A DNA stretch of 64,000 nt from Pseudocoprococcus catus (GTDB taxonomy: Bacteria; Bacillota; Clostridia; Lachnospirales; Lachnospiraceae): NCBI RefSeq assembly GCF_019734885.1, contig NZ_JAAXCM010000005.1, forward strand, positions 62,001-126,000, in the 5' to 3' direction. Of the stretch, positions 15,813 through 24,814 are shown piece by piece. The position numbers were made by a program, and so were the translations under genes. Numbering within the stretch: the first letter of the stretch is position 1; every line of letters begins with the position of its first letter. Below the pieces are notes generated by a model that had not been told where the DNA came from, ran no database searches, and saw only the letters and a program-made list of their open reading frames with translations.

Positions 15813-16165
15813 TCTTCATGTCCTTCTTTCATCTTTTGTGTCAGATTATCCAGCTCGGAAGCCGTAAATCCCGGCTTCCATTCTCCATTCTCCCAGGACG
15901 AATTCAACCATTCCAGCACCTGTGCCTTGCCCTCCTCACTAAATGGAAAAAGCTTCGTTGTCTTCAGCTCATCCGCTGTCTTCTCATAAGCGAAAGGTTC
16001 CGGCCATATCGCTACAAGAAGACCTTCCTCCTTGATTGTCCGGCCTTCCTCATCCTTTGTCTCTTTCTGTTTGACAATTCGGTATCTCATTCCCTGATAG
16101 CTTCCGGTAAATGGATTCCCGTAATTATAAAAATTCAGGGATAATATATCATCCGATGTTATCAC
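15809..16165 (-). CDS. Hypothetical protein translationally coupled to M42 peptidase
   Basis: A 118-residue soluble protein with no signal peptide or membrane segment. Visible features are SLNFYNYGNPFTGSYQGMRY, a central AIWPEPFAYEKT, and a charged C-terminal helix (ASELDNLTQKMKEGHEE). I do not recognise a named domain. Its 4-bp overlap with the peptidase start suggests they work together or are made in fixed ratio. It starts 19 bp after the GH25 gene, so it may be read through from there. Confidence 0.8.
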   Translation of the reverse strand: MITSDDILSLNFYNYGNPFTGSYQGMRYRIVKQKETKDEEGRTIKEEGLLVAIWPEPFAYEKTADELKTTKLFPFSEEGKAQVLEWLNSSWENGEWKPGFTASELDNLTQKMKEGHEE

Positions 16166-16184
16166 CTGATCACCACCCTTATCA

Positions 16185-19100
16185 TTATTTTGCCAATTTC
16201 CATCTTTGAGCTTTTCCCATATTATATTGCCAGATTTCTATATTCTGTCCTTTTTGTGCAGTTCCTCCTGTCAAGTCCAAACAACTTGTCAATGAATTCT
16301 TCGGCAGCAGGTAGTAACTTCCCGTACCATCTGGTAATACTCTCCATAATGCGGCCGTTGAAGACTGTTCCACATTCGCACCAGAATTTCCTGACTGCCC
16401 TGTCACACTAAGATACTTTCCAGAACCGACATTCTTTATTTTATAGCAGCCTTCCCCGGCATAACTGAACGCAAACTTTCTATAATTATTATCTGCTTTC
16501 GTCCACAACAATATATTTGCTCCGGAAGTATTCTTATTACTGTCTACTGATAAGGCATACTCTGTATTTTCTGCACTGCAAATATAATATATACCTGCTG
16601 TTATTGTTTGTTCTTCTTTATATACCGCAAATCTTTTATTTACAAGTGTCACCGTGCCTGCACTGTTTGTTGCCGTCACTTTATACTGATAAACACCAGC
16701 CGTCAGATTTCCGAATTTAATACTTGTATCAAGATTCTTCAAATCATACTTTTTAGCATTTGGATTCACTTTTTTGCCGATTTGTCTGGTTCCATTTGTA
16801 TCATAAACCCCTACTTTTACAGATGTTAAATTACTATCTGAACTAATTTCTCCTCTTATCGAAAAGGATGTCCCTTCTTTTTGATTTTGAGGCTGTGTCT
16901 GTCCGGTAATCTTTGCAGTGGTTTTTGCAGTACTGGATGCGGACTGTAATTTCCATCTCTGGGCCTTTCCCATATTATATTGCCAGATTTCTATATTCTG
17001 CCCTTTTTGTACCGTTCCTCCTGCCAAATCCAGGCAGCTTGTTGATGAACTATCCGGCAGCAAATAATAACTTCCTGTACCATCCGGCAATACTCTCCAC
17101 AATGCAGCCGTTGAAGACTGTTCTACATTTGTACCAGATACTCCCGATTGTCCTGTCACTGCAAGATACTGTCCTGAACCGACATTCTTTATCTTGTAAT
17201 AACCATCCCCTGCATAACTGAACTCAAACTTCCTATACTCATAATCTGCTTTCGTCCAAAGAAGAATATTCGTTCCTGAAGTATTTTTATCATTATCTAC
17301 TGATAAGGCATAGTCTGTATTTTCTGCAATACTGATATAATAGGTTCCAATTGATATTGTTTGTCCATCTTTATAGACTGCAAACCTTTTGTCTATCAAT
17401 GTCGCTGTGCCGGCGCTGTTTGCCGCTGTTACCCTATATCTGTAGATACCTGCCGTTAAATTACCAAACTTAACACTTGTATCAAGGTTTTTCAAGTCAT
17501 AACTTTGAGCATTTGGAGCAACATTTTTACCAATAACCGTTTCCCCTGATGTATTATATATACCCACTTTTACGGATGTAATCTTACTATCTGATGTTAT
17601 TTTGCCCCGGATGGAAAATGAGGCACCTTCTGTCTGATTGTCAGGCAATGTCTGACCACTAATTTTTGCAACCGTCTTAGAAGTTTCTGAAACGGACTCT
17701 AATTGCCATTTCTGAGCACTTCCCATATTGTATTTCCAAATTTCAATATTCTGCCCTTTCTGTACAGTTCCGCTTGTTAAGTCCAGACAACTTGTTGATG
17801 AACTTTTGGGCAATATGTAGCAGTACCCATCTTCATCCGGTATAATATACCATAACATTTTATAATCTGACTGTTGTACATTCGCTCCAGATTTACCTGA
17901 TTCCTGATTGACACTAAGATACTTACCTGACCCGATGTTTTTTATACTATAATATCCACCACCCTCATAAGTAAAAGCAAACTTTCTATACTCATGATCC
18001 GCTTTGGTCCACAGCATAATATTCGCGCCTTCTGTATTCTTATTATTATCTACCGACAATACATATCCATTATCCTTTTGAATTCCTATGTAATAGGTCC
18101 CATTATCGATGGTTGCATTATGTCCAAGAACCGCAAAACTCTGTTTAACGACAGTTTCTGTGCCGATTTCATTCTTAGCAATTACTTTGTAATAATACAT
18201 GCCATAATCCAGATCATCGAACATAATACTATTTTTTATTTGTGAAATATCATAGGATACCGCATTTGGATTAACTGTTTTGCCTGAAATTAAATCTCCA
18301 TTTTTATTATAAATACCTACTGTAACAGAAGTTAAATTTTTCTTTGAAGAAACTGTGCCCTGAACATCAAAACTATCCCCCACAAATAATCTCTCCGGCA
18401 CATTATAATCCTTGATAGAAATATCATTTTGGACTTTTTCATACCAGAAATCTCCGTCTATACCTTTGCCGTCTTCTTCAGGAATGCCATTGACATGGAT
18501 TGTTTCTGAATACTGCCAGAAATCATAAGCACCTGAATAAGAACTCTGCGTTGTATAGTGCGCCAGCCAGATTTTATACTTACTACTGATTGTACTGGCA
18601 TTTAAATTATTTGAAAGTGTACTTTTATTCGCATAAACCATCGGATCATAACCTAAAGATTCAGCATACTTGCAAAAAGTCATACAGATTTCTGTTGCTT
18701 TGTCTTTTGAAAGATGTGCGTCATATAATCTGCCACCTTCTCCATTATTTACATAGGCATACTCAAAATCCATAACCAGTGGTAAATCCAATGAATACCC
18801 CTGTATCGCATCAATGACAAAATCTACTTCTTCTTTTGCTTCTGCATTCGTAATAGCCTGAGAATAAATATACACACCTACTTTTATTCCCTGTTTTTTC
18901 GCACCTTCTATATTCTTCTTGATATAAGTATCTTTGACCAGATTTCCAGCCGATCCCCAGCCTCTATAGGCAGCACGAATAATAGCAAATTCAACACCAT
19001 CGGCTTTTGCTTTTGCCCAGTCAATATCTTTTTGGTAGCTTGACACGTCTACACCATAATGGATCTGATATCCTTCGTCATATCGTGAATTATGTACATA

Positions 19101-19472
19101 ATTCTGAGGTTTCGCACTCATCAGACTAATGCCATATTCTTTTTGCATTTCTTTCCCATACTGCGGATCATCTGCATAATATGAATCCAGCTCTGTTTCA
19201 GTTTCAACTTCACTTTCAGTTTCATATTCCGTATCATCCGTTTGATACGATTCCTCAAATTCAGTCTCAGATTCCGAAAATTGTGTTTCTGATAAATCTG
19301 TCTCCTTATCATAAGATTCCTTTGTTGAATTCTCAATCCCATCAAATTCTGACACAGCCACGTCTGTTTCTTCATTCGATTCAACAAACACATCTGCCTC
19401 CGCAAAAGCTGCAGACGGCAGTGAAACCAGCATAGACACTGCACATGCTACAGCAATTATTTTCTTTTTCAT
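16185..19472 (-). CDS. Secreted GH25 muramidase with three Ig-like/ricin-type lectin modules
   Basis: A 1095-residue secreted protein. Residues 1-25 are a signal peptide and about 28-100 an acidic Glu/Thr/Ser linker. Residues about 136-345 are a GH25 lysozyme domain, with HYGVDVSSYQ (Asp142) and MDFEY (Asp235, Glu237) as catalytic residues. Then follow three tandem units, each an Ig-like segment and a ricin-B-like segment repeating YYIG/CI..., LLWTKAD.YRKF, CLDL..GT.QKGQNIEIW and QNMGKAQ-type QxW ends. It should cut peptidoglycan and bind glycans outside the cell. I chose the ATG at 19472 with AAGGAG upstream; a longer frame would run through the likely promoter. Confidence 0.93.
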   Translation of the reverse strand: MKKKIIAVACAVSMLVSLPSAAFAEADVFVESNEETDVAVSEFDGIENSTKESYDKETDLSETQFSESETEFEESYQTDDTEYETESEVETETELDSYYADDPQYGKEMQKEYGISLMSAKPQNYVHNSRYDEGYQIHYGVDVSSYQKDIDWAKAKADGVEFAIIRAAYRGWGSAGNLVKDTYIKKNIEGAKKQGIKVGVYIYSQAITNAEAKEEVDFVIDAIQGYSLDLPLVMDFEYAYVNNGEGGRLYDAHLSKDKATEICMTFCKYAESLGYDPMVYANKSTLSNNLNASTISSKYKIWLAHYTTQSSYSGAYDFWQYSETIHVNGIPEEDGKGIDGDFWYEKVQNDISIKDYNVPERLFVGDSFDVQGTVSSKKNLTSVTVGIYNKNGDLISGKTVNPNAVSYDISQIKNSIMFDDLDYGMYYYKVIAKNEIGTETVVKQSFAVLGHNATIDNGTYYIGIQKDNGYVLSVDNNKNTEGANIMLWTKADHEYRKFAFTYEGGGYYSIKNIGSGKYLSVNQESGKSGANVQQSDYKMLWYIIPDEDGYCYILPKSSSTSCLDLTSGTVQKGQNIEIWKYNMGSAQKWQLESVSETSKTVAKISGQTLPDNQTEGASFSIRGKITSDSKITSVKVGIYNTSGETVIGKNVAPNAQSYDLKNLDTSVKFGNLTAGIYRYRVTAANSAGTATLIDKRFAVYKDGQTISIGTYYISIAENTDYALSVDNDKNTSGTNILLWTKADYEYRKFEFSYAGDGYYKIKNVGSGQYLAVTGQSGVSGTNVEQSSTAALWRVLPDGTGSYYLLPDSSSTSCLDLAGGTVQKGQNIEIWQYNMGKAQRWKLQSASSTAKTTAKITGQTQPQNQKEGTSFSIRGEISSDSNLTSVKVGVYDTNGTRQIGKKVNPNAKKYDLKNLDTSIKFGNLTAGVYQYKVTATNSAGTVTLVNKRFAVYKEEQTITAGIYYICSAENTEYALSVDSNKNTSGANILLWTKADNNYRKFAFSYAGEGCYKIKNVGSGKYLSVTGQSGNSGANVEQSSTAALWRVLPDGTGSYYLLPKNSLTSCLDLTGGTAQKGQNIEIWQYNMGKAQRWKLAK

Positions 19473-19503
19473 AGCCTTTGCTCCTTCCTTTCTTTGCATT
19501 TCT

Positions 19504-19532
19504 AGCTTAACAGCTGCTACCTTGAAATGCAA
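19504..19532 (-). promoter_or_regulatory. Likely promoter of GH25 gene
   Basis: On the minus strand TTGCAT (19532-19527), a 17-nt spacer and TAAGCT (19509-19504) lie about 32 bp before the chosen start. The remaining sequence up to 19833 (about 300 bp) shows no gene or clear signal to me. Confidence 0.5.
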
Positions 19533-19833
19533 GCCCTCTTTTTTACTCACAGGTCTATTGCTTTTTTTCATAGCCTCAGTCATTGATATTTTCCATGCGA
19601 AATGATATAATGGCTGTAACGCTTTAACTTGCGGTGTCTGATAATCATCCATTGACACTGTCGGCAGTGTTCAGAATATCACGGGAACCAAGGATGCTTT
19701 AATTCCTACCACTTACATATAACATTCCATTGATTCTCTGTACATTCTGCCGGGCAGATGAATGAAATGATATCACAGAAGGATTTTTATTTGACATCGT
19801 GAGTTTTCGTGTTGTTCAGAAGATTTTTATCTG

Positions 19834-19880
19834 AAAATGACCCGTATGCAGTGGAACTTCCACCGTATACGGGTCATTTT
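19834..19880. terminator. Terminator after the pst-phoU operon
   Basis: AAAATGACCCGTAT (19834-19847) pairs with ATACGGGTCATTTT (19867-19880), with GTGG/CCAC inside. The flanking A and T runs make it usable in both directions. It lies 46 bp beyond the last gene of the leftward phosphate operon. Confidence 0.85.
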
Positions 19881-19925
19881 TACGATTCTGTATTTTTTCA
19901 AAGAAACCTGACCGATCACGTTCAC

Positions 19926-20183
19926 CTAAATGAGATTCTCATGCATCAGATAGATCATTCCGCCGATCAATCCGCCAAAGACGCCTGCATAGGCCGTGAT
20001 CAGAAGGATATCCATCTGATATAACGCCTTTGGTATCTCCAGGATATCACAGCCTATCTGGCAAACCAGCCATGTCAGATCACACCAGAGCAATGTATGC
20101 ACCAGCAGGAACAGGCTGACCGGACGCACATGTTTTCTCAGTGCCAAAATATTCAGTTCATACCACATACGCTTTATCATCAT
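19926..20183 (-). CDS. Small membrane protein downstream of phoU
   Basis: An 85-residue protein from ATG at 20183 (GGAGAG upstream). A basic N-terminal part (LRKHVR) is followed by two hydrophobic segments, near residues 22-40 and 58-80, the second ending AGVFGGLIGGMIYLMHENLI. It begins 46 bp after the phoU stop and ends before the operon terminator, so it is probably part of the phosphate regulon. I do not recognise the family and know no function; the coding reading rests on the ribosome binding site, length and placement. Confidence 0.6.
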   Translation of the reverse strand: MMIKRMWYELNILALRKHVRPVSLFLLVHTLLWCDLTWLVCQIGCDILEIPKALYQMDILLITAYAGVFGGLIGGMIYLMHENLI

Positions 20184-20229
20184 TCTCTCCCGCCTTTCTT
20201 TTATCGCTCCTGTAATCTCATTGCACGGC

Positions 20230-20886
20230 TTAATTCTCTGCCTCATCCACATGCTTGCCGGTAATGGAATAAATAACCCATTCGGCAATATTAGTGGCAT
20301 GATCACCGATTCGTTCAAAATATTTGGCAACCATCAGAAGATCCGCCGCTTCAAAACTCTTCACATGATTCTCCTGAATGCGTTTCACAAGTGCCATTTT
20401 GATCTGATCGAAGAGATCATCTACTACATCATCATTGTCAATGACATTATGTGCGACTTCCAAATCCTTTGTTACATAAGCCTCTGTGCCACGGACAACC
20501 ATCATCATTGTCTCATTGGCCATTTTCTGAATCAAGGAGAGTTCTGCGATATCCGATACATCTCCCAGCTGAAGTGAGAGCTCCGCAATATCCGATGCCT
20601 GATCGCCGATTCGCTCCATATCTGTGATCATCTTCAATGCTGAGGAAATCTGTCTCAGATCTCTTGCCACCGGCTGCTGCTGAAGCAGAAGTTTCATACA
20701 CAGTGCTTCAATATCGCGTTCCATGTGATCAATATCCATATCATAATCAATGGTCTGCTTTGCTTTATCCGTATCGTGACCAATCAGGGCATAAACACCC
20801 ATTTCGATGGCTCTCTCAATCATATTGCCCATCTCAATAATGTCGTCATTAAGCTGCTTTAACTGTAAATCGAAACGATTGCGCAT
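20230..20886 (-). CDS. phoU: Phosphate transport system regulator PhoU
   Basis: A 218-residue, all-helical protein with the two PhoU repeats; the metal-binding motifs appear as ERIGDQASDIAE (residues about 72-83) and ERIGDHATNIAEW (about 175-187). PhoU links the Pst transporter to PhoR signalling and limits phosphate uptake. The start codon overlaps the stop of pstB, so translation is coupled. No phoPR genes are in the window. Confidence 0.96.
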   Translation of the reverse strand: MRNRFDLQLKQLNDDIIEMGNMIERAIEMGVYALIGHDTDKAKQTIDYDMDIDHMERDIEALCMKLLLQQQPVARDLRQISSALKMITDMERIGDQASDIAELSLQLGDVSDIAELSLIQKMANETMMMVVRGTEAYVTKDLEVAHNVIDNDDVVDDLFDQIKMALVKRIQENHVKSFEAADLLMVAKYFERIGDHATNIAEWVIYSITGKHVDEAEN

Positions 20887-21638
20887 TAGCCAAACCTCCC
20901 TGTGATATAATCTTCTGTTCTCTTATCTCTCGGCATAGAGAAGAGTTCTTCTGTTTTGCCATCTTCAATCACTTCACCCAGCAGGAAAAAGACGGTTCTG
21001 TCTGAAACACGGGTCGCCTGCTGCATATTATGAGTGACCATGATGATGGTATAATCTTTTTTCAATTCCAAAACCAGATCTTCAATCTTGGAAGTTGAGA
21101 TTGGATCCAAAGCAGACGTCGGTTCATCCATCAGGATGACATCCGGCTGTACAGCCAGTGCTCTTGCAATACAAAGTCTCTGCTGCTGTCCACCGGAAAG
21201 TCCAAGGGCACTCTTATTTAATCTGTCCTTTAATTCATCCCAGATTGCGGCTCCTCTCAGTGAGCGTTCTACAATTTCGTCCAATTGGGATTTTTTGTGA
21301 ATACCATGGGTTCTCGGTCCATAAGTAATATTGTCATAAACACTCATCGGAAAAGGATTCGGTTTCTGGAAAACCATACCTACTTTTTTTCTCAGCACAT
21401 TGACGTCCATATTCGATCCGTAAATGTCCTCACCGTCCAACGTCACTTTACCGGTAATCTTGCATCCTTCCACCAGATCATTCATACGATTCAGTGATTT
21501 TAAAAATGTTGATTTACCGCAGCCGGACGGTCCGATAAATGCGGTGATCTCGTTGGCCGGAAGCTTCAGGTTGATATCCTTGAGCGCCTTGAAATCACCA
21601 TAATATAAATCAAGATGTTCTACATTAAATTTATCCAT
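20886..21638 (-). CDS. pstB: Phosphate ABC transporter ATP-binding protein
   Basis: A 250-residue ABC ATPase with Walker [10 protein letters not shown] near residue 36, signature [15 protein letters not shown], Walker [13 protein letters not shown] and H-loop MVTHNMQQA. Length and the [20 protein letters not shown] stretch are characteristic of PstB. It powers phosphate import through PstC/PstA at the membrane. Confidence 0.97.
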   Translation of the reverse strand: MDKFNVEHLDLYYGDFKALKDINLKLPANEITAFIGPSGCGKSTFLKSLNRMNDLVEGCKITGKVTLDGEDIYGSNMDVNVLRKKVGMVFQKPNPFPMSVYDNITYGPRTHGIHKKSQLDEIVERSLRGAAIWDELKDRLNKSALGLSGGQQQRLCIARALAVQPDVILMDEPTSALDPISTSKIEDLVLELKKDYTIIMVTHNMQQATRVSDRTVFFLLGEVIEDGKTEELFSMPRDKRTEDYITGRFG

Positions 21639-21659
21639 ATCTATTCCTTTCTCTTTCTT

Positions 21660-22544
21660 CTAGGCCTTCGTAAATTTCTTGGCGATCAGTGTAGATAATC
21701 CATTGATAATGATAACAACGACCAGCAGCACAACCGCTGTTGCATAAGCCTGATCCGTATGCAGTCCTTCACCGGATAACACATACATATGAACCGCCAG
21801 TGTTCGTCCGGATGACATCAGGTTTTTTGCAATATCCGGTACAGTTCCGGCTGTAAAGATTAAAGCTGCTGTCTCACCTACAATACGACCAATAGCCAGA
21901 ATAATACCTGCCAGTATACCCGGAATTGCTGACGGCAGAACAATTCTAAAAACGGTTCTCAATTTACCGGCTCCCAGTCCATAACTACCTTCACGGAATG
22001 AATCCGGCACTGACAAAAGGGCTTCCTGCGTCGTACGCATAATAGAAGGCAGAATCATAATGGAGAGAGTAAATGCACCGGCCAGTATAGAATATTTCCA
22101 ATGGCAATAGGTAACGAAAAACAGCATACCGAAAAGGCCATAGACAATAGAAGGAATACCTGCCAGTGTTTCCGTTGTCACACTGACCACTCCCACAATC
22201 TTATTTCCTTTTTTCGCATACTCAACCATATAAATAGCTGAGAAAATACCAAGCGGCACTGCAATCAAAAGTGCCAGAATCGTCATAATCAGCGTATTAA
22301 TGATCGCCGGAATCATGGACACATTTTCTGATGTGTAAGTCAATGAGAACAGGTCTGGACTGAGATTTGGGACGCCTTTAATCAAAATATAAAATATCAG
22401 GTAACCCAGCACGCCAATCGTAATAATCGCTGAAAGTAAAACAAGTACTGCCAGAAGGAAAGATAATTTGCTTCTTTTATAAGCTTTCAGGCGCTGTCCA
22501 AAAGTGACTTTATTAATTGCTTTAACGCCGTCTACTTCACTCAT
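21660..22544 (-). CDS. pstA: Phosphate ABC transporter permease PstA
   Basis: A 294-residue permease with about six transmembrane helices. The central region AGIPSIVYGLFGMLFF and the EAA-type loop EGSYGLGAGKLRTVFRIVLP are typical of PstA. It forms the membrane channel with PstC. Its start is within 1 bp of the pstC stop, so the genes are coupled. Confidence 0.96.
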   Translation of the reverse strand: MSEVDGVKAINKVTFGQRLKAYKRSKLSFLLAVLVLLSAIITIGVLGYLIFYILIKGVPNLSPDLFSLTYTSENVSMIPAIINTLIMTILALLIAVPLGIFSAIYMVEYAKKGNKIVGVVSVTTETLAGIPSIVYGLFGMLFFVTYCHWKYSILAGAFTLSIMILPSIMRTTQEALLSVPDSFREGSYGLGAGKLRTVFRIVLPSAIPGILAGIILAIGRIVGETAALIFTAGTVPDIAKNLMSSGRTLAVHMYVLSGEGLHTDQAYATAVVLLVVVIIINGLSTLIAKKFTKA

Positions 22545-23398
22545 TATTTCTCCCTCCTTTTAATAACCGAGAACAACAGATTGATCAAAAGAATAAATAC
22601 AAATAATACAACACCCGTCGCAATCAATGCTTCTCTGTGAATACCTGTTGCATACCCCATTTCAATGACAACATTGGCTGTCATGGTTCGTACACCCTTA
22701 AATATACTGTGCGCCATCGCCGGCTGATTACCTGCTACCATGATAACCGCCATTGTTTCACCGATCGCACGTCCAATACCAAGGACAACGCCAGCCAGAA
22801 TGCCGGATTTAGCAGCTGGAAGCACCGCAAAGAATACACTTCTTTCATGATCTGCTCCCAATGCCAGAGATCCTTCATAATAACTGTTCGGCACTGCACG
22901 AATCGCGGATTCAGAAACACCGATAATGGTGGGAAGTATCATAATGCCTAACAGAATGGATGCTGCCAGCATAGAATTACCTTTGCAGTTAAATGCCGCA
23001 AATGTATTTCGGAGCAGTGGCACCAAAACTTCCATACCAAAGAAACCATAAACAATCGATGGGATACCCGCCAGAAGTTCTACTGCCGGCTTCAAAATTT
23101 TATACAGGCTGCCCGGGCAAAACCTTGCCATGAAAACAGCCATAAATATACCAATTGGAACACCAATGATGATGGCCCCTGCTGTAACATAAATACTGCC
23201 GAGAATCATCGGTAAAATACCAAATAAGTTATTGCTTGGTTTCCAGACAGTTCCTCCAAGGAAATTCAGCGGTCCAATCTTACCAATGGCCGGAATACCA
23301 CTTGAAAAGAGGAAAACACAAATCAGTAAAACTGCCAGAATAGAAACACAGGTCGCCACCAGAAAAACGATTTCCATTACTTTTTCTTTAACTTTCAT
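22544..23398 (-). CDS. pstC: Phosphate ABC transporter permease PstC
   Basis: A 284-residue permease with six predicted helices, AGIPSIVYGFFGMEVLVPLL, and EAA-type loop EGSLALGADHERSVFFAVLP. It is the PstA partner. It begins 70 bp after pstS; a strong hairpin lies in that gap and may adjust relative expression. Confidence 0.96.
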   Translation of the reverse strand: MKVKEKVMEIVFLVATCVSILAVLLICVFLFSSGIPAIGKIGPLNFLGGTVWKPSNNLFGILPMILGSIYVTAGAIIIGVPIGIFMAVFMARFCPGSLYKILKPAVELLAGIPSIVYGFFGMEVLVPLLRNTFAAFNCKGNSMLAASILLGIMILPTIIGVSESAIRAVPNSYYEGSLALGADHERSVFFAVLPAAKSGILAGVVLGIGRAIGETMAVIMVAGNQPAMAHSIFKGVRTMTANVVIEMGYATGIHREALIATGVVLFVFILLINLLFSVIKRREK

Positions 23399-23422
23399 AA
23401 ATACTCCTGCATCCTAAAACAT

Positions 23423-23445
23423 GGGGACTGTCCGGAGACAGCCCC
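23423..23445 (-). promoter_or_regulatory. Intercistronic hairpin between pstS and pstC
   Basis: GGGGACTGTC pairs with GACAGCCCC across a short loop, with one bulged base. No U-run follows on the minus strand, so it is probably an RNA-stabilising or partial attenuation hairpin that keeps the binding protein more abundant than the permeases (inference). Confidence 0.6.
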
Positions 23446-23468
23446 CAATTCATTGACTCGAATACTGC

Positions 23469-24398
23469 TTACTGAACATCTGCCCAGACTGTTGTTTCAC
23501 CTGTGAAGATAGATTTTACCTGGTCACTTGTCAGGTTCTCTACAGGGTTTTCATTGTTGACAATAACTGCGATACCATCCTGTGCAATTGTTGTTGCTGT
23601 TACACCTGTTTCTGTATCTTTCAGATCTCTGGAAGCCATACCGATATCACAGATACCTTCCTGTGTAGATGTAACACCTGTTGTGGAATCGGATGTCTGG
23701 ATTTCAATATCTGCATTTGTGTTCACTGCAAGATAAGCTTCTTTTAATTTTTCCATAACCGGAGATACACTTGAGGAACCTGCGACAACGATTTTACCCT
23801 CAGGCTTACTGCCTGCATAAGCTGCTGCATTCTGATCAATCTTGATGTAACCGTTCTGTTCAATGATATCCTGACCTTCAGCACTCATAATATAATCTAC
23901 AAAATCCTTTGCCACATCACTGAGTCCGTCTTTTGTTACAATATTAAACGGTCTTGCTACTTTATATGAACCATTTGCTACATTTTCTGTTGTTGCCTCA
24001 GCACCGTCAATTTTAGCTGCCTTGACTGTATCATTTAAAGAACCAAGTGAGATGTAACCGATTGCATATGGATCACCGGCTACGCTTGTCATCATAACAG
24101 CTGTACTGTTTGTGATATTGGCCTCTACTGTTGTATTATCTACCTTTGTACCATCAGCGGCTTTCTCTTCTACACCAAACAATTCAATGAAAGCGCCTCT
24201 TGTACCTGAACCATCTTCACGTGAGTTAACACTGATTTCTTTGCTTGTATCAAAATCGCCTGCTGCAGCAGCTTCTGTGGCAGCTTCCGTAGCGGCACCG
24301 CTTGCTGCTGTTGTTTCCTTAGATGATGAACTTCCGCATCCTGCAAGGCTTCCTACAACCATTGCAAGTGTTAATGCTGTACAAATAAATTTTTTCAT
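23469..24398 (-). CDS. pstS: Phosphate-binding lipoprotein PstS
   Basis: A 309-residue lipoprotein: signal peptide with lipobox LAGC (Cys21), a Ser/Thr/Ala-rich linker, then a periplasmic-binding-protein fold of the PBP type II phosphate family. Phosphate-contact motifs look like SREDGSGTRGAF and VAGSSSVSPVMEKL, with SDSTTGVTSTQEG later. The order of the two halves appears circularly permuted: the SGTRGAF segment, usually in the C-terminal half, comes first. Such arrangements occur in clostridial PstS-like proteins; I note it as seen. It is the first gene of the operon. Confidence 0.93.
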   Translation of the reverse strand: MKKFICTALTLAMVVGSLAGCGSSSSKETTAASGAATEAATEAAAAGDFDTSKEISVNSREDGSGTRGAFIELFGVEEKAADGTKVDNTTVEANITNSTAVMMTSVAGDPYAIGYISLGSLNDTVKAAKIDGAEATTENVANGSYKVARPFNIVTKDGLSDVAKDFVDYIMSAEGQDIIEQNGYIKIDQNAAAYAGSKPEGKIVVAGSSSVSPVMEKLKEAYLAVNTNADIEIQTSDSTTGVTSTQEGICDIGMASRDLKDTETGVTATTIAQDGIAVIVNNENPVENLTSDQVKSIFTGETTVWADVQ

Positions 24399-24462
24399 TT
24401 TTCATTTCTCCTTCTCGTTGAGATTTCTTTTTTACTACTCGACTTCTCGTGTCGCTATTAAA

Positions 24463-24505
24463 GATAAAACTTCCATGTAAAATCTAAAACCAGGGAAATG
24501 TAAAA
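24463..24505 (-). promoter_or_regulatory. Possible PhoP-type repeats before pstS
   Basis: On the minus strand TTTTACA, TTTTAGA, TTTTACA and TTTTATC occur in about 43 nt, resembling the TT(A/T)ACA direct repeats bound by Bacillus PhoP. The spacing is not a strict 11 bp, so this is suggestive only. Confidence 0.35.
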
Positions 24506-24554
24506 TTCATGAAAAAAATACGAAAATTCAGGGCGTGCGGCCCCAGACATAAAA

Positions 24555-24692
24555 AGGCTTCAAAAAGGCCATTCAGTCACAGGATTGCTTCCGCTGCCAA
24601 CGTCTGGCAATGGTACATAAGGCAGTACAATACACTGTCTAAGTACCAGCCGCCGTTGAAGCCCCTGTGTCTGAATGGCCTTTTTGAAGCCT
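24555..24692. repeat. Long perfect palindrome element (138 bp)
   Basis: A 22-bp perfect inverted repeat (24555-24576 and 24671-24692), starting AGGCTTCAAAAAGG, continues through one T-T mismatch into CACAGG/CCTGTG, giving 29-bp arms around an 80-nt loop. The loop contains a GGTAC/GTACC pair. It lies between the pstS promoter and the CDF gene. It may be a miniature transposable element or a very stable terminator for both neighbours. Confidence 0.75.
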
Positions 24693-24814
24693 ATTCTAAA
24701 GCTTTTTACCGCGCGCTATTAAATTTTCAATACTGTTTCACCTAAACCTCTGTCTAAGTAATTTTTTATCATTTCTTACGCATTTAAACAACACAGCATT
24801 CTGCATTTATTATT

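Noticed and set aside
19473-19658. 62-residue N-terminal extension of the GH25 protein
   Set aside because: A signal peptide and a strong ribosome binding site start at 19472, and the likely promoter lies inside the extension.
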